NCBI RefSeq assembly: GCF_965200585.1
Contig: NZ_OZ241361.1
Length of the DNA: 64,000 nucleotides
Source: Bacterioplanoides sp965200585
GTDB taxonomy: Bacteria; Pseudomonadota; Gammaproteobacteria; Pseudomonadales; Oceanobacteraceae
Direction: 5' to 3' (one strand)
Notes under the pieces: model-generated
The model's database searches: none
What the model was told of the DNA's origin: nothing
The model's input: only the letters and a program-made list of their open reading frames with translations
Shown: positions 15,273-23,723 of the stretch, in pieces
How the letters are laid out: each line of letters opens with the position of its first letter
Position numbering within the stretch: the stretch's first letter is position 1
Made by a program: the position numbers and the translations under genes

Positions 15273-16886
15273 TCAGAATAAACTGCGCTGATTAAAGTCC
15301 TGAGCGCTGAAGCCAGACTCGGCTTGTTCCAGCAATGCCTCCAGTGCCAGTGGGCGGGAATAGATATAGCCCTGAATACGATCACAGCCCAGTTTTTGTA
15401 CCAGGCCAAGGCATTGTTTGTCTTCAATACCTTCAGCGGTAGTCTCTAAATTCAGGCGTTTCGCTAAATCCAGCATGGTCGTCACAATATGCGATTGTGG
15501 GCCTTGTTCCGCCATTGGGGTAACAAACGCACGATCCAGCTTAATGCCGGTAATGGGTAAATCACTGAGGTGAGATAAGGAGGAAAATCCGGTACCAAAG
15601 TCATCCAGCACAATATGAATGCCTTCGGCCTGTAGTGTTTTTAAGTTCATCAGTGACACGCTGGTATCACGCATCATGGCAGTTTCGGTCAGCTCTAATT
15701 CAAGAAAGTGCGGCGGCATCTCCAGTTGTTCTAATAAATCCAGTACCTGACGGGCGTAATAAGGGTCGGCAATTTCCGGGAAGGAAACGTTCACGGCCAT
15801 ACGAATTGGCGTATCGAAACGCCGTTTGATCTCTCCCCAGGCAAGAATGGTTTCACGCAGTGCCCAATGGCCCAGCGCCTGAATCAGGCCGGTATTTTCG
15901 GCTTCGCGGATAAATACTGTGGGCGGAATGACGCCCAGTGTTGGGTGCTTCCAGCGCAGTAATGCTTCGGCTCCGGTCCAGACGCCGGTCTGGCCATCAA
16001 ATTGTGGTTGGAACTCAAGAAAAAACTCATCCCGTTGCAGGGCAAGATGCAGGCCTTCGTATAAATTCAGACTATGGGCCTGAGGCTGCCAGTCGAATTG
16101 TGCTTCCTGCACCAGGCGTTCCCGGGCGATTTGTTGCACGCCTTCCTGCAGCACACCGCTCAATGCGTCAAACTGATTCAGCTGCAGTACTGAACTGCTG
16201 TATACCATCCAGGCGTTTTCCTGAGTTTCACAGCGTCTCGGAAACCAGTCGGCCTGTAGCGCATAATAATCTTTGCCAACCACAATCAGCTGGTCGTCCA
16301 GTATGCGGCCAATCATGGCGTTATCCGGTGCCTGGCTGAGAATGGTTTGCTCGAATTCCTGCTGCACTTTATGACGTACAATCCAGGGCGTTTGTTCATC
16401 ATCCGTTGCCGCCAGCCAGCGACACTGTAAAACCCGCAGGTATAAACCATTCGCCGACTGGCTCATCCAGTGACGAAAGCGGGAGAAAAACGCATCGCGT
16501 TGCAGTGGCTCGGGCGATGGTGTTTCGGCTTCGTGATAAATGGCTTCACAGGCTTCGATCAGGTGATGATGATTTAATACTGGCGTGGGTAAACAGTGTA
16601 CTTGCTCCGGAAGGTGTGACTGCAGTGCATCAGGGGCGAGAAACAGTATGGGGGTTTTCAGAGAAACCTGATGCCACTGCATCAGCCAATCCAGATCGTT
16701 GCTGAGCAAGTGGACGATAATCAGATCGAATGAACGGGTATCCAGTGGATAATCCGATTGACATTGGCACTGCCAGTGTTGGCTGCGTGGATGCTCAGAT
16801 AAGCTCTGTTGCAGAGTGTTCAGCTCATCCGGATGGCGGCCAATCAGAAGCAGGTTTAAATCAGTCTCACACTCGGTCGAAGCCAT
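15273..16886 (-). CDS. EAL-domain cyclic-di-GMP phosphodiesterase with degenerate receiver-like N-terminus
   Basis: A 537-residue protein. The C-terminal EAL domain (about 275-520) has EALLRW, the metal-site segments AVNVSF, ELTETAMM and LDDFGTGFSSL, and TAEGIED, so it looks catalytically complete for hydrolysing c-di-GMP. Residues 10-90 (LNLLLIGRH, FDLIIVHLL, TPILFLAP) resemble a CheY-like fold, but I do not see the usual phospho-acceptor Asp pattern. The middle part is unassigned. It stands alone on the minus strand next to the comM remnant. A seven-base inverted repeat lies just upstream of its ATG. Confidence 0.85.
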   Translation of the reverse strand: MASTECETDLNLLLIGRHPDELNTLQQSLSEHPRSQHWQCQCQSDYPLDTRSFDLIIVHLLSNDLDWLMQWHQVSLKTPILFLAPDALQSHLPEQVHCLPTPVLNHHHLIEACEAIYHEAETPSPEPLQRDAFFSRFRHWMSQSANGLYLRVLQCRWLAATDDEQTPWIVRHKVQQEFEQTILSQAPDNAMIGRILDDQLIVVGKDYYALQADWFPRRCETQENAWMVYSSSVLQLNQFDALSGVLQEGVQQIARERLVQEAQFDWQPQAHSLNLYEGLHLALQRDEFFLEFQPQFDGQTGVWTGAEALLRWKHPTLGVIPPTVFIREAENTGLIQALGHWALRETILAWGEIKRRFDTPIRMAVNVSFPEIADPYYARQVLDLLEQLEMPPHFLELELTETAMMRDTSVSLMNLKTLQAEGIHIVLDDFGTGFSSLSHLSDLPITGIKLDRAFVTPMAEQGPQSHIVTTMLDLAKRLNLETTAEGIEDKQCLGLVQKLGCDRIQGYIYSRPLALEALLEQAESGFSAQDFNQRSLF

Positions 16887-16898
16887 TAAAATCCCAGA

Positions 16899-16925
16899 GT
16901 ACAGTCTATTGATAAATCACTGTAC
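16899..16925. promoter_or_regulatory. Inverted repeat upstream of the EAL gene
   Basis: GTACAGT (16899-16905) and ACTGTAC (16919-16925) are perfect seven-base arms with a 13-base spacer, ending 13 bases upstream of the EAL-gene ATG. The geometry fits a dimeric regulator operator. The spacing does not fit LexA (CTGTN8ACAG). Confidence 0.35.
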
Positions 16926-17175
16926 AGTTGTTGTTAAACCCATAAATTAATCACGGACACTCTTCTTATTTATAGGCCATAATGATGGGCCTGTCTCCCT
17001 CCTTAGCAGGAAAAACCGCACAAACCGGCTCAGTTGTCTTTTGCTGGTCATTAGTTGTACGAATTAAGGCTGAAAATTGTCAGGCATGGCAACAAAAATA
17101 AGGATTTAATCAGGCCATTCGGCTGTTAAAATGGCGCTTGTTAACCGTCTCTATCTTGATAAGCCTGAGGAAACC

Positions 17176-19203
17176 GTGGTCGATTTAACCCAGCTTAACC
17201 CCCGCCAACGTGAAGCCGCCAAGTATATTGATGGCCCCTTACTAGTGCTTGCTGGCGCGGGCTCCGGTAAGACCTCGGTAATTACCCGGAAAATTGCTTA
17301 CCTGATTGGCACCTGTGGTATCAAGCCGCATCATATTGCTGCCGTAACCTTTACCAATAAAGCGGCCCGTGAAATGAAAGAGCGGGTTGGCTCGTTAGTC
17401 GGCAAAGGTGGTGCAAAAGGCCTGACAGTATCGACCTTCCATAACCTGGGTCTGAATATTATTCGTTTTGAAAATAAAAGTGCTGGTTATAAACCCGGGT
17501 TTTCAATTCTCGATCAGGATGATTGCAAAGGCATTATTCGTGATGTGATGCATCGTGAACATGGTGATGATGGTGACATGATTGAGCTGGTGCAAAACGC
17601 CATCTCGAATCTGAAAAATGATCTGATTGAGCCTCAGGCTGCCATCGAAATGGCACAAAGCCCACAGGAAATGTTAATCGCACAAACCTATGAAGTGTAT
17701 CAGCGTATGCTGAGAGCCTATAACGCGGTGGACTTTGATGACCTGATTATGGTGCCTACTCTGTTGTTTATGAAACACGAAGAGGTGCTTGCACGTTGGC
17801 AGAAAAAAATTCGTTATTTATTAGTCGACGAATACCAGGATACCAATACCAGCCAATATGAATTAGTAAAAATGCTGGTGGGCAATCGCACCGGGTTGAC
17901 GGTAGTGGGTGACGATGACCAATCTATTTATGCCTGGCGCGGTGCAAAGCCTGAAAATTTATCCTTATTAAAAAAGGATTTTCCGACGTTAAAACTGGTG
18001 AAGCTGGAACAGAATTATCGTTCAACCGGATTGATTCTGAATGCCGCCAACAAGGTAATTGATAATAACCCGCACGAGTTTGAAAAAAAATTATGGTCGG
18101 ATAAAGGCTATGGCGATCAGATTCGTATTTTAAAATGTCGCAACGATGAAGTGGAGTCAGAACGCATTGCTACTGAAATTGTAGAGCGACGTATGCGTTA
18201 TGGCTGCGGCTATAAAGACTTCGCCGTGTTATATCGTGGTAACCACCAGTCGCGCGCTATTGAAATGAAGCTACAAGCTTATCAGGTGCCTTATAAACTC
18301 AGTGGCGGGCAGTCGTTTTTTGGTCGTAATGAAATTAAAGATATTATGGGTTATTTGCGGTTGTTAATTAACCCTAGCGACGACGCTGCTTTTTTACGGA
18401 TTATTAATACCCCACGACGTGAAATTGGCCCAACTACCATTGAAAAACTGAGCGAATATGCTGCGATGCGTGGTATTTCGATGATGTCTGCTACCACTGA
18501 AATGGGCCTCGAGCAGGTGTTGATGCCGAAAGCGGTGGATCGCTTACGACGCTTTGGTCATTGGCTGGAAAATATTACTAAAAATGCCTATACCGATGAC
18601 CCAGTAGCTGCCATTAAAGAAATGATTTCGGATATCGATTACGAAGGGTATTTATTACAAAATTCCGGTACCCCGAATCAGGCTGAACGGCGTATGAAAA
18701 ACGTTTGGTTCCTGATCGACTCGATTAATAAAATGGTGGATCAGGCCGAAGAAGTCGGCGACGAAGTTACGATCGAAGATGCCGTGGGTAAATTAATTCT
18801 GCGCGATATGATGGAACAGCAGGAGCAGGAAGACGAAACTGATCAGGTGCAGTTAATGACCTTGCATGCCTCAAAAGGTCTGGAATTCCCGCATGTTTAT
18901 ATCATGGGCATGGAAGAGGAGTTAATGCCACACCGCAACAGCATTGAAGCCGATACCATCGAAGAAGAGCGGCGTTTAATGTACGTGGGCATTACCCGGG
19001 CAAAACAAACGCTGGCGCTGACTTATGCTGGTAAACGTCGTCAGTATGGCGAAGCAGTATCAACTACTCACTCCCGTTTTCTGGATGAATTACCATCGGA
19101 TGATATTACCTGGGAAGGGCGCGATGAGACCTCCGCTGAAGAGCAGAAGCAGCGAGGACAGGAAACGCTCTCAAGCCTGAGAAATATGCTGTCGGATTTT
19201 TGA
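17176..19203 (+). CDS. rep: ATP-dependent DNA helicase Rep
   Basis: A superfamily 1A helicase close to E. coli Rep. Motif I is LAGAGSGKT, motif Ia AAVTFTNKAAREMKERVG, motif II LLVDEYQDTN, motif III VVGDDDQSIYAWRGA, motif V LMTLHASKGLEF and motif VI YVGITRAK. It unwinds 3'-5' and helps restart stalled forks and clear proteins ahead of the replisome. GTG at 17176 is chosen because GAGG stands five bases before it and the N-terminus (VVDLTQLNPRQ) then matches Rep; an ATG at 17131 would add 15 residues. Length 675 compares with 673 in E. coli. Single gene with 0.6 kb of gene-poor DNA after it. Confidence 0.95.
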   Translation: MVDLTQLNPRQREAAKYIDGPLLVLAGAGSGKTSVITRKIAYLIGTCGIKPHHIAAVTFTNKAAREMKERVGSLVGKGGAKGLTVSTFHNLGLNIIRFENKSAGYKPGFSILDQDDCKGIIRDVMHREHGDDGDMIELVQNAISNLKNDLIEPQAAIEMAQSPQEMLIAQTYEVYQRMLRAYNAVDFDDLIMVPTLLFMKHEEVLARWQKKIRYLLVDEYQDTNTSQYELVKMLVGNRTGLTVVGDDDQSIYAWRGAKPENLSLLKKDFPTLKLVKLEQNYRSTGLILNAANKVIDNNPHEFEKKLWSDKGYGDQIRILKCRNDEVESERIATEIVERRMRYGCGYKDFAVLYRGNHQSRAIEMKLQAYQVPYKLSGGQSFFGRNEIKDIMGYLRLLINPSDDAAFLRIINTPRREIGPTTIEKLSEYAAMRGISMMSATTEMGLEQVLMPKAVDRLRRFGHWLENITKNAYTDDPVAAIKEMISDIDYEGYLLQNSGTPNQAERRMKNVWFLIDSINKMVDQAEEVGDEVTIEDAVGKLILRDMMEQQEQEDETDQVQLMTLHASKGLEFPHVYIMGMEEELMPHRNSIEADTIEEERRLMYVGITRAKQTLALTYAGKRRQYGEAVSTTHSRFLDELPSDDITWEGRDETSAEEQKQRGQETLSSLRNMLSDF

Positions 19204-19841
19204 TTACTAAAAGTGTAAAAACTTAGCGTTTCTGAATTTTTTGATCATTGATCTACACGATTAAATTGTTACATCAATAATCTGACACTAGATCGGAAGA
19301 GTTGGCTTACCATGAACAGCTGCTTGGGTGTCTATTAATGTTACCATAGCGGCAGTTAAATGATCAGCCAACTACTTCTATCGTGTAAATATGAGGTTTG
19401 CCATAATGACCATAATTTATTCTTAATAAATCAGCAGCATTGGCTCATACAGTGCAATTCTTATTAGTACCTCTAAGCTATATTGTTTCTCAGTGCATAG
19501 TATTGCCATTCCGTTTTTCCCCGCCACTAATTGTATCACTAACCAATATTGATTCGTTTCCAAGAGCATAGTTAGACAAAGCAGTTCATCAAGCTTTTCT
19601 AGAATTAACGCTCCTAAGGACATAATGATACTAAGAAGCTTGTCAATTTTTTCTAAAATTGATGACAGTAGAGAAAAGTTGTGAACTATTACGAAAAAGA
19701 ACTTCATATGAGTATCTCTTAATAATTAAAAAATTCATCATATAAAAGAAATTAGGAAAAGTAGCTTGACGAAATGGTCAAGCTATAAAGCTTACAAAAA
19801 TTTACGCTTATGATTGTTCGGTCTTTATCAAATAGCTACTT
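19204..19841. other. AT-rich gene-poor stretch between rep and rsmE
   Basis: About 640 bases, more AT-rich than the surroundings. AGTTGGCT near 19300 and AGCCAACT near 19366 form a loose inverted repeat of 8-base arms. The 12-mer AGATCGGAAGAG at 19290-19301 equals the start of the common Illumina adapter. One doubtful frame is listed separately. No terminator or RNA gene was recognised. Confidence 0.5.
19423..19707 (-). CDS. Doubtful small hydrophobic protein
   Basis: A 94-residue frame starting at ATG 19707, preceded by AAGAGATACTCAT, a weak ribosome binding site. It is Leu/Ile-rich and holds two similar stretches, SILEKIDKLLSIIM and LILEKLDELLCLTM, suggesting an internal duplication. I do not recognise a family. 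AT-rich DNA makes long hydrophobic frames by chance, so it may not be a gene. Confidence 0.25.
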   Translation of the reverse strand: MKFFFVIVHNFSLLSSILEKIDKLLSIIMSLGALILEKLDELLCLTMLLETNQYWLVIQLVAGKNGMAILCTEKQYSLEVLIRIALYEPMLLIY

Positions 19842-20567
19842 TTAAAAATCCCCCCACTGGAACTGAAACACGCTGAGCGCTGCTAAAGCTGCTGTTTCAG
19901 TTCTTAGCACACGTGGCCCTAACGTTAATCCGGCAAATCCGGCATCAAAGGTTTGCTGCACTTCGGTTTCGCTGAAACCGCCTTCCGGGCCGACTAACAA
20001 CGCCAGACTAGTTGGTTGGGAATAATCACTCAGCGGCTTTTGTTTATGTGGATGCAGAGTGAACTTTAATTCGGCTTCGATGTTGCTGCACCACTGGGAA
20101 AAATGCACCGGAGTGTGAATCTCGGGAACATGATTACGTCCGGATTGTTCACAGGCTGAAATCGCGACCCGGCGCCAGTGTTCCAGTTTTTTCTCCAGTC
20201 GATCACCTTTTAATTTCACTTCACAGCGCTCGCTCCATAGCGGCGTAATATCGGTGATGCCCAATTCCGTTGCTTTCTGAATGGTGAAATCCATACGGTC
20301 ACCTTTGGAAATCACCTGACCCAGGTGTAAGGCCAAAGGGGCTGGCTCATCACTTTTCAGGATAGCGGTAATCTGAGCATTCGCGTGTTTCTTGCTGACA
20401 TCACAAAGCTGAGCGGCGTATTCATGACCGTCACCGTTAAACACCCGGATGGCATCGCCATCAGTCAGGCGTAATACCCGAATCAGATGGCCTACAGCCA
20501 CATCGTCGAGAGTGATAGTTTGCTGGGGTGCCAGTGGTTGCTCAGAGAAAACGCGAGGGCCAGACAT
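19842..20567 (-). CDS. rsmE: 16S rRNA m3U1498 methyltransferase RsmE
   Basis: A 241-residue SPOUT-fold methyltransferase that methylates N3 of U1498 in 16S rRNA using S-adenosylmethionine. The knot motif LLVGPEGGFSETEV (about 190-203) and the C-terminal LGPRVLRTETAALAAL are diagnostic. The N-terminal PUA-like part holds VGHLIRVLRLTDGD. Length fits the family (243 in E. coli). It has no close partner on its strand. Confidence 0.95.
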   Translation of the reverse strand: MSGPRVFSEQPLAPQQTITLDDVAVGHLIRVLRLTDGDAIRVFNGDGHEYAAQLCDVSKKHANAQITAILKSDEPAPLALHLGQVISKGDRMDFTIQKATELGITDITPLWSERCEVKLKGDRLEKKLEHWRRVAISACEQSGRNHVPEIHTPVHFSQWCSNIEAELKFTLHPHKQKPLSDYSQPTSLALLVGPEGGFSETEVQQTFDAGFAGLTLGPRVLRTETAALAALSVFQFQWGDF

Positions 20568-20682
20568 GGGTATTGCTCGGAGTAAAAATGGCGATTATAG
20601 CGGGTTTAAGTTGGCATTGGGGTTTAAGTTGGCGTCGGAGTGAAAGTTGAGACGAATCCGAACCTGGCAAATTTTTCTTCCG

Positions 20683-20735
20683 CCACCCCGAAGGCACATC
20701 CCTGTGCCTGCCGGGTGGTCACAGCATCCTGCTGT
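20683..20735 (+). repeat. Paired-hairpin repeat, copy A
   Basis: Outer stem CCACCC (20683-20688) with GGGTGG (20713-20718) encloses CGAA and an inner hairpin GGCACA/TGTGCC with loop TCCC. After TC comes a second hairpin ACAGCA/TGCTGT with loop TCC (20721-20735). The layout equals the copies at 42389 and 56770, but stems differ with pairing kept. Confidence 0.75.
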
Positions 20736-20796
20736 TGCTACAGAAAAACTTCCCATGTCCGGCTTCTTAAATAACGCCGGTACGCCTGTGGGGTTT

Positions 20797-20828
20797 ACGT
20801 GCGTTTGTAGCTACGTGCGTTTGTAGCT
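20797..20828. repeat. Perfect 16-bp tandem duplication
   Basis: ACGTGCGTTTGTAGCT occurs twice without spacing (20797-20812 and 20813-20828), just downstream of the PilZ gene's stop codon side. Likely a replication-slippage product; no role is evident. Confidence 0.9.
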
Positions 20829-20841
20829 AGGTTCATTGTCG

Positions 20842-21417
20842 CTACTCATCATTCGCCGAATCTTCACTGCGTAACTTCAAATGACGGTTTTGCAGCTGGA
20901 ACAAATGCTGAATCAGTACTTCCTGTTCTGATTCTTTTAAATCATGGAAGTCGATACGCACCAGATTCTGTTCATCCGGTTGTGAAGCTTTTTCGATTGA
21001 TACCACACGTCCGGTTAATGACAATTCGGTGTTGGAAGGCTTCAGCTGCATATGCAGTAATAAATGATCTTCCGTTTCCACTTCTTCATAAGTGTGAAAA
21101 GCCATGCCGCAAGCACTCAGATTAATCCGGGTGCGCGCTTCGGTGGCGCTCAGGTCGCGTTCGCCAGAGCCCGGTAAATGACTGGCCCCAAGCATATTAA
21201 TTTTCTGATTAAACAGTTCCAACAGGCGGCCCATGGTTGGATTCTGAGAACGCATCTGGCTGATGTGACTGCCGATTTCCTGTTCCAGCTGGGCAATCTC
21301 ATCTTTCTTCTGTTGATGACTTTCGCGCCATGCAGTGACGTCCTCACGGCTGAGCGTTTCAAAGTCCAGTACTACTTCGTCATCAAGACGAAAAAAGCGG
21401 CGTCTATCTTCCATCAC
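20842..21417 (-). CDS. PilZ-domain protein
   Basis: A 191-residue protein with a C-terminal PilZ domain (about 95-175): TRINLSACGMAF corresponds to the D/NxSxxG c-di-GMP-binding motif. The N-terminal RRFFRLDDEV supplies an arginine-rich RxxxR-like element. The middle (about 30-75) is helical and charged. PilZ proteins act as c-di-GMP receptors. It follows pomB on the same strand with 44 bp between, so it may be co-transcribed and tune the flagellar motor (inference). Confidence 0.8.
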   Translation of the reverse strand: MMEDRRRFFRLDDEVVLDFETLSREDVTAWRESHQQKKDEIAQLEQEIGSHISQMRSQNPTMGRLLELFNQKINMLGASHLPGSGERDLSATEARTRINLSACGMAFHTYEEVETEDHLLLHMQLKPSNTELSLTGRVVSIEKASQPDEQNLVRIDFHDLKESEQEVLIQHLFQLQNRHLKLRSEDSANDE

Positions 21418-21461
21418 GTTGTTGTTTTCCTATATGGCTCAACCCATGAATACTCACGAGT

Positions 21462-22439
21462 TTAAAAAATTTCGTTCGGGCTTAATTCAAAGTCCTCAGG
21501 TCTGGCATTTAACGCATCTTCAACACGGTTATCGTCGGCCTGAATAATCGGCTTATCATCATCATCGTCTTCACGTTTGCGCAGAATAATAATTTCTACC
21601 CGGCGGTTACGTGCCCGGCCTTCTGCGCTGTCATTTTCAACCAGTGGCATCTTGTCAGCATGACCAACAATCTGAAAACGGTCTTCATCCATCTCTGGCG
21701 CGATAAATAATTCCTCAGCAAAAGCAGCCGCACGGGCAGTTGAAAGCCCCCAGTTGGTGCGGAAACGGCCACCCTGAATCGGAATATTATCGGTATGACC
21801 TTCTACCGAAATTTTACCGGGAACAGTCACCAGCACTTCACGGATTTTGTCGATCACCGGTAAAAAACGATCCTCAATATAATCAGAGCCGGAGCGGAAG
21901 GCGCCACGCTGCTGAATGCGGATAATGATTTTTTTGCCTGAGGTTTCGATTTCTACCTGACCTTCGGCAATTTCATCTTCCAGCTTGGCAGCCATTTCCA
22001 GCGCTTCCTGCTCGGCTGCCTGACTGTCCACTTCGCTGCTTTTTACCACTACCTCACGGGTGAGCTTGCCTTCGTCACCCTGAGACTCTTCCTGCTGGGT
22101 GACTTCATCCTGGCAAAGTACTTCCAGCGAGCTTTTAGTAATATCGCTGGTTTTCTGCCGGATTTCATTGATCGGTGTCGGCTCCGGGATCGACGGGCTA
22201 AAGTGCCGGGCAATCACCGACGTCCCTTTAGGCGGATCACTGACGTTAATCAGGGTCTGCACACCAAACGCTTCACGCAGTTCACCGGCCAGTCGCTTGA
22301 ATTTCAACGCGTCCATTTCTGAAAACGACAGTAACAGAACGAAGAAACACATCAGCAGCGACATCAGGTCGGCAAATGTCATTACCCAGGCCGGTATCCC
22401 GGCGGGACAGGGGGGGCACTCTTCTTCTTCGGCGGACAT
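21462..22439 (-). CDS. pomB: Flagellar motor stator protein PomB/MotB
   Basis: A 325-residue stator subunit. The single membrane span (about 16-38) contains the ion-binding Asp24 in VMTFADLMSLL, as in PomB. The C-terminal OmpA-like peptidoglycan-binding domain has VEGHTDNIPI, NWGLSTARA and NRRVEI. Together with PomA it forms the channel that turns the flagellum and anchors it to the wall. The PomB rather than MotB label, and hence sodium use, is inferred from likeness of both subunits to the Vibrio pair. Confidence 0.9.
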   Translation of the reverse strand: MSAEEEECPPCPAGIPAWVMTFADLMSLLMCFFVLLLSFSEMDALKFKRLAGELREAFGVQTLINVSDPPKGTSVIARHFSPSIPEPTPINEIRQKTSDITKSSLEVLCQDEVTQQEESQGDEGKLTREVVVKSSEVDSQAAEQEALEMAAKLEDEIAEGQVEIETSGKKIIIRIQQRGAFRSGSDYIEDRFLPVIDKIREVLVTVPGKISVEGHTDNIPIQGGRFRTNWGLSTARAAAFAEELFIAPEMDEDRFQIVGHADKMPLVENDSAEGRARNRRVEIIILRKREDDDDDKPIIQADDNRVEDALNARPEDFELSPNEIF

Positions 22440-22518
22440 AAATTTCTCAGCTTGTTACATCAATATCAGCGTTTATGGTTACTTAGGGCCGTTACTCAGG
22501 TTATCGGCTCGGGGCGAC

Positions 22519-23274
22519 TTATTCTGAAGAAACCCGTTTCCCTTCCTGAATATAGGACTGCAGCATGGTTTCGATGACTCGCGGATTCTGGCCACTCTGA
22601 ATCGCCAACAGGGCATCAATGATCATCGACTTGAGACGATCTTCTTCATTCATACGCAGGGTTAATTTGTCGGAAACAGGGAGGGCAAACATGGTTGCCA
22701 TCATAGCGCCGTACAAGGTGGTTAAGAGGGCAACCGCCATCGCCGGGCCGATGGATTTCGGGTCATCCATGTTGGCCAACATAGCAACCAGACCAATCAG
22801 GGTACCAATCATGCCCATCGCCGGGCCAACATCACCCAATGCCAGAAAAATGGAAGCTCCGAGATCGTGACGATCGGTAGATAACTTCTTTTCTTTATTT
22901 AATAAGGTGCGCACCACATCCGGGTCGTGGCCATCGACCAGTAACTGGATGCCTTTGGCGAGAAAATCATCGCTGACTTCCTTACCTTCTAATGACAGCA
23001 AGCCACCTTTACGGGCTAAACCGGCCAGCTCCACCACTTCTTCAATGACGGGTTCTGGCTTGCTGAGCTTAAACATAAAGGCTTTGCCCATGACCTTGGC
23101 GGCACCTAATACCTGCCCCAGCTCATATTTCATCATCACGGCAAAGATACTGCCGACGATAACGATCAATAGTGACGGCACGTTCACAAACATGCTGATG
23201 TCACCACCGAGAATCATGGAATAAATAACAATGCCAAAAGCGCCGACTAATCCGACTAACGTTGCGAGATCCAC
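22519..23274 (-). CDS. pomA: Flagellar motor stator protein PomA/MotA
   Basis: Four-span stator subunit, 251 residues (Vibrio PomA is 253). It starts at GTG 23274 (VDLATLVGLVGAFG), which has AAGGAG six bases upstream; an in-frame ATG 75 bases earlier would add an unlikely 25-residue extension. The C-terminal spans hold the conserved Pro regions LGDVGPAMGMIGTLIGLVAM and AVALLTTLYGAM. It precedes pomB with 79 bp between, so the two form one operon divergent from xseB. Confidence 0.92.
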   Translation of the reverse strand: MDLATLVGLVGAFGIVIYSMILGGDISMFVNVPSLLIVIVGSIFAVMMKYELGQVLGAAKVMGKAFMFKLSKPEPVIEEVVELAGLARKGGLLSLEGKEVSDDFLAKGIQLLVDGHDPDVVRTLLNKEKKLSTDRHDLGASIFLALGDVGPAMGMIGTLIGLVAMLANMDDPKSIGPAMAVALLTTLYGAMMATMFALPVSDKLTLRMNEEDRLKSMIIDALLAIQSGQNPRVIETMLQSYIQEGKRVSSE

Positions 23275-23444
23275 TACTGCTCCTTGCGATTCCTGCGAGA
23301 AGAAATGAAATAAGTACGTAAAACAAAACTCATTAAAGAGTTTAGACAATGTTTGCGGTTCTTCCTGTCTGATTGCTGATTAAGCTGAATTGCAATCTTT
23401 CGACGCTGGGTTTAGTGTGGCCGCATCTCAACAGGCCTGCTGAT

Positions 23445-23723
23445 ATGACTGAACAGACAAACGACGAACAAGCTTTTGAATTTGAACACGCACTGGGCCA
23501 GCTGGAGCAGCTGGTATTGCAGATGGAAAGTGGTGAGCTGTCACTGCAGGATTCGCTGCAAGCCTTCGAACAAGGTGTACGCCTGACACGTCAGTGTCAG
23601 CAGGCCTTGTCAGCCGCGGAGCAGCGGGTGCAGATTCTGATGGAACAGAATGGTCAGTCGCAGGCGTATCCGTTTAACGGTACAGACAACTCCTCTAATG
23701 GAGGAGGCAGTTACAATGCATGA
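23445..23723 (+). CDS. xseB: Exodeoxyribonuclease VII small subunit
   Basis: A 92-residue protein beginning MTEQTNDEQ. The family core FEHALGQLEQLVLQMESGEL and LQAFEQGVRLTRQCQQAL is clear. XseB wraps the XseA large subunit of exonuclease VII, which degrades single-stranded DNA. The ATG at 23445 gives normal family length; an upstream in-frame start at 23373 would add a tail unlike the family. It overlaps ispA by eight bases, a widely conserved xseB-ispA-dxs order. Confidence 0.93.
   Translation: MTEQTNDEQAFEFEHALGQLEQLVLQMESGELSLQDSLQAFEQGVRLTRQCQQALSAAEQRVQILMEQNGQSQAYPFNGTDNSSNGGGSYNA

Noticed and set aside
16899..16925. LexA (SOS) box near rep/EAL
   Set aside because: The arms are ACAGT then ACTGT with a 13-base spacer; LexA needs CTGT-N8-ACAG.
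19300..19373. Insertion sequence remnant after rep
   Set aside because: Short inverted 8-mers only; no transposase fragment or target duplication could be read.
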